A stretch of 64,000 nt of DNA from an uncultured Altererythrobacter sp. (GTDB lineage Bacteria > Pseudomonadota > Alphaproteobacteria > Sphingomonadales > Sphingomonadaceae), in the NCBI GenBank assembly GCA_913056125.1, contig CAJXNC010000013.1, positions 1 through 64,000 on the forward strand, in the 5' to 3' direction. Shown piece by piece: positions 59,643-64,000 of the stretch. The notes below the pieces were generated by a model. It searched no databases. It had not been told where the DNA came from and saw only the letters and a program-made list of their open reading frames with translations. Position 1 is the first letter of the stretch. The number at the start of each line of letters is the position of its first letter. Both the position numbers and the translations under genes were made by a program.

Positions 59643-60100
59643 TGGAAGACGCACTCGATGCCATCATGCGCATCATGGAGCGCGCCTTCGACCCGGCCTA
59701 TGGCGAGGCGTGGAACCGCCGCCAGGTGGGCGATTCCCTGAGCCTGCGAAACACGCATTTCCTGCTGGCGGACAGGACCGGGCGCGAGCCGGCCAAGCCC
59801 GAAGAGGCGGTCGGCTTCATCATGTCGCGTGGCGTTGTGGACGAAGAGGAATTGCTGTTGATCGCCGTCCTGCCCGAAGCGCGCGGACACGGCGTTGCAA
59901 CGGCCTTGCTCCAGCGTTTTACGAAGAAAGCCCGCGCGCGCGGCATGTGTCGCATCTTCCTGGAAATGCGTGACGGCAATCCGGCCGAAAAATTATACTT
60001 ACAACAGGGCTTTTCGACTATTGGACGACGCAGGAATTACTATAAATCCGGAAGTGACGGACCATTTGATGCCATCACTTTTGCGCGCATGATCGCCTAA
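59642..60100 (+). CDS. rimI: ribosomal-protein-alanine N-acetyltransferase RimI
   Basis: 152 residues. GNAT fold with L-L-I-A-V-L-P-E-A-R-G-H-G-V-A-T-A-L-L-Q-R-F (acetyl-CoA loop), I-F-L-E-M-R-D-G-N-P-A-E-K-L-Y-L-Q-Q-G-F and the Y-Y tail typical of RimI. It acetylates the N-terminus of ribosomal protein S18 and others. Translationally coupled to tsaB, a very common pairing. Confidence 0.92.
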   Translation: MEDALDAIMRIMERAFDPAYGEAWNRRQVGDSLSLRNTHFLLADRTGREPAKPEEAVGFIMSRGVVDEEELLLIAVLPEARGHGVATALLQRFTKKARARGMCRIFLEMRDGNPAEKLYLQQGFSTIGRRRNYYKSGSDGPFDAITFARMIA

Positions 60101-60242
60101 AATCGCCATTTCGACCCATTTTTCTAGCAAGAATTGTGTCTGGCACTTGTCTTTCACAGACCGTTGCTGCAGGGCCAAACCGGACAGCCGATTCAACGAT
60201 GCTGTCTCCCTTGTGGTCGCCCTATAAATACAAGAGGAAAAA

Positions 60243-60680
60243 ATGGACCCTATCGAGAACGACATGAACGAGATGCTCATTACGCTCACCTCGGACATCG
60301 TCACAGCCCACGTCGCAAACAATAGTGTCGAAGTTGCCGATCTTCCTTCGCTGATCCAGAACGTCTACGGTGCACTTTCCGGTCTCGGCTCGCAAGCCGA
60401 AGAAGCGGCAGCACCCGAACCGGCGGTATCGGTACGCTCATCGGTCAAGGCAGACCACATCGTCTGCCTCGAATGCGGCAAGAAGATGAAGATGCTCAAG
60501 CGGCACCTGATGACCGATCATGGCCTGACCATCGACGAGTATCGTGCCCGCTTCGGCCTGGCCGCGGATTATCCGATGGTTGCGCCCAATTATGCCGAAA
60601 AGCGTCGCGAACTGGCCAAGAAGATTGGCCTTGGTCGCAAGCCCGGCCAGCGCCGCGGTCGTCGCAAGAAAGCGGCATAA
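60243..60680 (+). CDS. mucR: MucR/Ros family zinc-finger transcriptional regulator
   Basis: 145 residues. The N-terminal oligomerisation half is L-T-S-D-I-V-T-A-H-V-A-N-N-S-V with L-P-S-L-I-Q-N-V-Y. The prokaryotic zinc finger has C75-x2-C78-x9-H88-x4-H93, followed by G-L-T-I-D-E-Y-R-A-R-F-G-L and a basic tail (R-K-P-G-Q-R-R-G-R-R-K-K). MucR proteins are H-NS-like binders of AT-rich DNA that regulate envelope, motility and cell-cycle genes. The 142-bp upstream region is AT-rich, in line with autoregulation. Confidence 0.94.
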   Translation: MDPIENDMNEMLITLTSDIVTAHVANNSVEVADLPSLIQNVYGALSGLGSQAEEAAAPEPAVSVRSSVKADHIVCLECGKKMKMLKRHLMTDHGLTIDEYRARFGLAADYPMVAPNYAEKRRELAKKIGLGRKPGQRRGRRKKAA

Positions 60681-60759
60681 GCAGCCAATCCGGTTGAAAT
60701 GACGCCTCGCCGCTTTCATAGTGGTGGGGCGTCGTTGCATTGGGGAGCTGGATTTACCC

Positions 60760-61182
60760 TTGGAAAACAGGATCGATCTCGAGGCGCTTTGTGCCGAACG
60801 TGGACTGCGCATTACCGAACAGCGGCGGGTCATCGCGCGCGTGCTGTCGGAAAGCGACGACCATCCCGATGTCGAGGCGCTGCATGAACGCGCTTCCGCC
60901 ATCGATCCCAAGATCTCGATTGCGACGGTGTACCGCACCGTGCGCCTGTTCGAGGAAGCGGGAATTCTCGACCGTCACGATTTCGGCGATGGCCGCGCCC
61001 GCTACGAGGCTGCGCCAGAGGCGCATCACGACCACCTGATCGATGTCGAGACCGGCAAGGTGGTCGAATTCGTCGATCCCGAACTCGAAGCGCTGCAGAA
61101 GGTGATTGCCGAGAAGCTGGGCTATCGCCTGGTCGACCATCGCATGGAGCTGTACGGCGTCCGTATCGACCGCGAGGACTAG
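60760..61182 (+). CDS. fur: Fur family transcriptional regulator
   Basis: 140 residues from the TTG at 60760, 11 nt after GGGGAG (a GTG at 60721 is possible). The winged helix R-I-T-E-Q-R-R-V-I-A-R-V-L and I-S-I-A-T-V-Y-R-T-V-R-L-F-E-E-A-G-I-L, then metal-site H-H-D-H-L-I-D and the dimer domain; the C-x-x-C zinc pairs of classical Fur are missing. In this class the protein may respond to iron through Irr/RirA-type networks or to manganese (Mur). Followed 12 bp later by plsC. Confidence 0.92.
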   Translation: MENRIDLEALCAERGLRITEQRRVIARVLSESDDHPDVEALHERASAIDPKISIATVYRTVRLFEEAGILDRHDFGDGRARYEAAPEAHHDHLIDVETGKVVEFVDPELEALQKVIAEKLGYRLVDHRMELYGVRIDRED

Positions 61183-61194
61183 GGGGCGGTCGCT

Positions 61195-61950
61195 ATGACT
61201 GCCGCAACCGTGGATTCACAATCGGAGCCGCTCGGCTGGCGCTGGCTGCTCGTAATCGCACGAGTGACCCTGTGGGTCGTGGTCTTCGCCACCATCATCA
61301 TCCCGCATCTGCTGCTCAGCCTTGTCGGCAAGCGGCACGTCGTGCCCCCGCCCTTCCTCGCCACGCTCGGCGCGATTGCCGGACTCGAGATCGAAGTTCG
61401 CGGACGCCCCCAACCGGGCGCCCTACTCCTCGGCAACCATGTCAGCTGGCTCGATATCTTCGCACTGGCCGGCATCGCCCGCACCGCTTTCGTGGCGCAT
61501 AGCGGGCTGGCCGAGAACAAGGCACTGGCCTGGCTGTGCCACCAGAACGATACCCTGTTCATCACCCGCGATCGCCGCAATACCGTCAACGAACAGGTCG
61601 ACAGCGTGGTCGAGAGACTCGGCAAGAGGCCGCTCACGATCTTTCCCGAAGCGACCACCAATGACGGGACCGCGCTGCTGCCCTTCCGCTCCTCCCTGCT
61701 CTCCGCCGTGGAACGGTTGCCGGAGGATATTCCCGTCCAGCCAGTGGCGCTGGACTATGTGGAAGCGCCTCAAATCTCCTGGTTCGGAGACGAGCCCGGC
61801 ATGGCGAATTTCGTCGAAATCATGGCGCGCACCCGACCGGTGAAACTGGTGATCCATTTCCTACCGCCGCTGCAGGGCGAGGAACTCACCAACCGCAAGA
61901 CCATGGCCGCCGCCGCGCAGGCGCATATCGAGTCCGCGCTCGCGCTTTGA
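61195..61950 (+). CDS. plsC: 1-acyl-sn-glycerol-3-phosphate acyltransferase
   Basis: 251 residues with one N-terminal membrane helix. The catalytic H82-x4-D87 in GNHVSWLD, the R-D-R-R-N block, and F-P-E-A-T-T-N-D-G-T (motif III) define PlsC. It acylates lysophosphatidic acid to phosphatidic acid at the inner membrane. Between fur and miaB on the same strand. Confidence 0.93.
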   Translation: MTAATVDSQSEPLGWRWLLVIARVTLWVVVFATIIIPHLLLSLVGKRHVVPPPFLATLGAIAGLEIEVRGRPQPGALLLGNHVSWLDIFALAGIARTAFVAHSGLAENKALAWLCHQNDTLFITRDRRNTVNEQVDSVVERLGKRPLTIFPEATTNDGTALLPFRSSLLSAVERLPEDIPVQPVALDYVEAPQISWFGDEPGMANFVEIMARTRPVKLVIHFLPPLQGEELTNRKTMAAAAQAHIESALAL

Positions 61951-61984
61951 TTTCGCCCGCGTGATCGCGTAGAGGCGCGCGCTT

Positions 61985-63328
61985 ATGCGACAGAGCAATC
62001 CCCCCAAGACCTACAGGGTCAAGAGCTTCGGCTGCCAGATGAACGTCTATGATGGCGAGCGCATGGCAGAGATGCTTGGCGCAAAGGGCATCACGCCCGC
62101 GCCCGAAGGCGAGGATGCGGACCTTGTCGTGCTCAATACCTGCCACATTCGCGAGAAGGCGGCGGAGAAGGTCTATTCGGATATCGGCCGCTTGGTGAAG
62201 GCGGGCGAGGAAGCGGGCCGCAAGCCGCTGATCGCGGTTGCCGGATGCGTCGCCCAGGCTGAGGGCGAGGAGATCATGGCGCGCGCGCCGGCGGTCTCCA
62301 TGGTGGTCGGCCCGCAGGCCTATCACCGCCTGCCGGGGATGATCGACAAGGCCGTTGCGGGCGAGCGTGCGACCGACACGGACATGCCCGAGGACGCCAA
62401 ATTTGCTGCGCTACCCAAGCGCCGCAAGGTCGGTCCAAGTGCCTTCCTGACGATCCAGGAAGGCTGCGACAAGTTCTGCACCTATTGCGTGGTGCCCTAT
62501 ACGCGCGGCGCAGAAATATCGCGTCCGTTCAGTGAGTTGCTGCGCGAAGCGGAGACTCTTGCTGCAGCAGGCGCGCGCGAGATCACGCTGCTCGGCCAGA
62601 ACGTCAATGCCTGGACGGGCGAGGACGAGGCAGGCACAAACATCGGCTTCGACGGACTGGTTAGGGCGATTGCCAAGCTGCCGGAATTGCAGCGAATTCG
62701 CTATACGACCAGCCACCCGATGGACGTGACCGAGGGCATGATCGCCATGCATGGCGAAGTCGAGAAACTGATGCCATACCTGCACCTGCCGGTGCAGAGC
62801 GGATCCGACCGGGTACTCAAGGCGATGAACCGCAGCCACGATGCTGCAAGCTATCTCAAGCTGCTCGAACGATTCCGCGCGGTGCGGCCCGACATCGCGC
62901 TGTCGGGCGATTTCATCGTCGGCTTCCCGGGCGAAACCGAGGCCGAATTCGCGGAGACCCTCTCGCTGGTCGACGAGGTCAAATATGCCGCCGCCTTCAG
63001 CTTCAAATATTCGCCGCGCCCCGGCACGCCCGCTGCCAGCATGGAAGGCCAGATTTCGCGCGAGGTGATGGACGAGCGACTCCAGCGCCTGCAGGCCGCG
63101 CTCAATCGCGACCAGCTTGCCTTCAACGAGGCATCGGTCGGACGCACCTGCGAGGTGCTGGTCGAGCGCAAGGGCAAGCTGCCCGGCCAATGGCTCGGCA
63201 AGTCGCCCTGGCTGCAATCGGTCTTCTTCGAAGGCGACGCGCAGATCGGCGACATGGTGACGGTGGAACTCGCCGAGGCCGGCCCCAATTCGCTCAAGGG
63301 CCGCGTGCTGGAAACCGCCGCTGTCTGA
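61985..63328 (+). CDS. miaB: tRNA-2-methylthio-N6-isopentenyladenosine synthase MiaB
   Basis: 447 residues. The UPF0004 domain binds the auxiliary cluster through C17, C53 and C88. The radical-SAM motif is C161-x3-C165-x2-C168 in EGCDKFCTYC, and a TRAM domain ends the protein (C-E-V-L-V-E-R-K-G-K-L-P-G-Q-W-L-G-K). It adds the 2-methylthio group at A37 of tRNAs reading UNN codons. Both Fe-S clusters could come from NfuA, encoded upstream. The stop abuts the stop of the convergent lipoprotein gene. Confidence 0.96.
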   Translation: MRQSNPPKTYRVKSFGCQMNVYDGERMAEMLGAKGITPAPEGEDADLVVLNTCHIREKAAEKVYSDIGRLVKAGEEAGRKPLIAVAGCVAQAEGEEIMARAPAVSMVVGPQAYHRLPGMIDKAVAGERATDTDMPEDAKFAALPKRRKVGPSAFLTIQEGCDKFCTYCVVPYTRGAEISRPFSELLREAETLAAAGAREITLLGQNVNAWTGEDEAGTNIGFDGLVRAIAKLPELQRIRYTTSHPMDVTEGMIAMHGEVEKLMPYLHLPVQSGSDRVLKAMNRSHDAASYLKLLERFRAVRPDIALSGDFIVGFPGETEAEFAETLSLVDEVKYAAAFSFKYSPRPGTPAASMEGQISREVMDERLQRLQAALNRDQLAFNEASVGRTCEVLVERKGKLPGQWLGKSPWLQSVFFEGDAQIGDMVTVELAEAGPNSLKGRVLETAAV

Positions 63329-63955
63329 TCAATAGACCACGGGGCGAAGGTCTCCCTCGGTGATCACCACGGTCCCGATATCGTCAGTCGGCTCGGCCGG
63401 CTCCACCGTCGGATTGACCGGATAGGCGCGCCCGTCGAAGCGCAGTACGCGCAGGCCGGGATTGTCCAGTCCGCCACCGCCGACCGTCACCACCACATCG
63501 CGCAGTCCGTGGCTTGTCGAATCGAGCACACCTGCGGGTAGGCGCGTTACGGTCGTGTGCCCCATGGCCTCCATCCCCTGCCTCCCGACCAGCAATATGT
63601 AGAGGCTGCACCCGCCGCTGCCGCAGTAGTCCGGCCCGCCGAGGTAAATCAGCGCATCCATGAAATTGTCGCCGTTCAGATCGACCTGGCCCGAACGATA
63701 GAGCGCATCCTCGCCTGCTTTGGCGACGATCCAGTCGATCAGCATGCCGTCGCGTATGGGAATAGGACCGCCGTCGGCGGGAGGTGCATCCTCGTGGAAA
63801 CCGGAAGCCTGCGCCGCCAGAGCCAGATTGGGCACGGCCAGTGGCAAAGGCTCGCCATCGCCAACAGACTTCTCGACCTCTTCACCCTCGCCTTCCGCAC
63901 CGCATGCGGACAGCAGGAATGGCGATGTACAGAGCATGACCTTGCGAAAATCCAT
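63329..63955 (-). CDS. hypothetical lipoprotein with an EF-hand-like loop
   Basis: 208 residues. The signal ends in L-S-A-C18|G, a good lipobox, followed by an acidic linker (G-E-G-E-E-V-E-K). The middle has D-L-N-G-D-N-F-M-D-A-L-I-Y-L, a dockerin/FG-GAP-like calcium loop, then Y-C-G-S-G-G-C-S-L-Y with a Cys pair. No family that I recognise. Its stop is directly next to the miaB stop. The ATG sits near the right edge, with 45 bp of non-coding sequence beyond. Confidence 0.72.
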   Translation of the reverse strand: MDFRKVMLCTSPFLLSACGAEGEGEEVEKSVGDGEPLPLAVPNLALAAQASGFHEDAPPADGGPIPIRDGMLIDWIVAKAGEDALYRSGQVDLNGDNFMDALIYLGGPDYCGSGGCSLYILLVGRQGMEAMGHTTVTRLPAGVLDSTSHGLRDVVVTVGGGGLDNPGLRVLRFDGRAYPVNPTVEPAEPTDDIGTVVITEGDLRPVVY

Positions 63956-64000
63956 CGTGCCCTCCCCGTTACAGCAACATGACTTTCCACCGCTTGCTGC

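Noticed and set aside
1-64000. CRISPR arrays, insertion sequences, prophage or integrase-flanked islands
   Set aside because: No regularly spaced repeats, transposase or integrase motifs, or terminal inverted repeats were seen; the tRNA-Gln 3' end is not visibly duplicated as an attachment site.

Overview
The window is a 64 kb piece of a GC-rich chromosome, most likely from an alphaproteobacterium of the Sphingomonadales and probably Erythrobacteraceae. The grounds are gene-family content and order: a nfuA / nitroreductase / tsaB / rimI / mucR / fur / plsC / miaB block, an HWE-family histidine kinase, two TonB-dependent receptors, MetZ-type transsulfuration, class II DAHP synthase, and many secreted peptidases and small exported proteins. 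I see no insertion sequences, prophage, CRISPR array or rRNA. There is one tRNA gene (Gln, UUG). Names rest on motifs read by eye; no database search was run.

Layout. 0-7 kb: exported proteins (a truncated hypothetical, a PPC-like repeat protein, a metallo-beta-lactamase-fold hydrolase, an M14 peptidase), a GNAT acetyltransferase and a LysR regulator. 7-8 kb: a lower-GC patch with a small doubtful ORF and a membrane-protein gene split by one in-frame TGA. 8-22 kb: apaG, an HWE kinase, metZ, a PMT-type mannosyltransferase and a GT2-GtrA polyprenyl-phosphate sugar transferase, a sorbosone-dehydrogenase-like propeller, leuB-recO, an S9 peptidase, ubiK, tspO and tlyA. 22.2-23 kb: a gene-poor stretch holding phased DnaA-box-like repeats, a compact unit with an 18-codon ORF behind a 15-nt anti-16S Shine-Dalgarno, three hairpins and a terminator, then a small membrane-protein ORF and a dyad overlapping the ilvE promoter. 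23-32 kb: ilvE, a DUF3817 protein, CHAD and DUF1772 proteins, a flavodoxin-fold reductase divergent from a TetR regulator with twin operators, a GMC oxidoreductase, MEKHLA and Sel1 proteins, and a cytochrome c.

32-36 kb holds glutathione-dependent and related redox genes (glutathionyl-hydroquinone reductase, an O-methyltransferase, DoxX, a YghU/Nu-class GST) next to a TonB receptor. 40-49 kb is the most distinctive accessory locus: a VOC protein, a cytoplasmic sulfatase, a LysR regulator divergent from a large TonB receptor, a second closely similar sulfatase with a Tat signal, and an aromatic-acid-type MFS carrier. I read it as uptake and desulfation of a sulfate ester, possibly aromatic, with desulfation possible on both sides of the inner membrane. 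Beside it, egtB and egtD encode the core of ergothioneine synthesis.

51-64 kb is mostly housekeeping: a MASE1-PAS-GGDEF diguanylate cyclase, class II DAHP synthase, a large M16 peptidase, nfuA, tsaB-rimI, mucR, fur, plsC and miaB, ending in a convergent lipoprotein gene. Several gene pairs overlap by 1-4 nt (recO/leuB, ilvE/DUF3817, egtB/egtD, tsaB/rimI), which suggests translational coupling.
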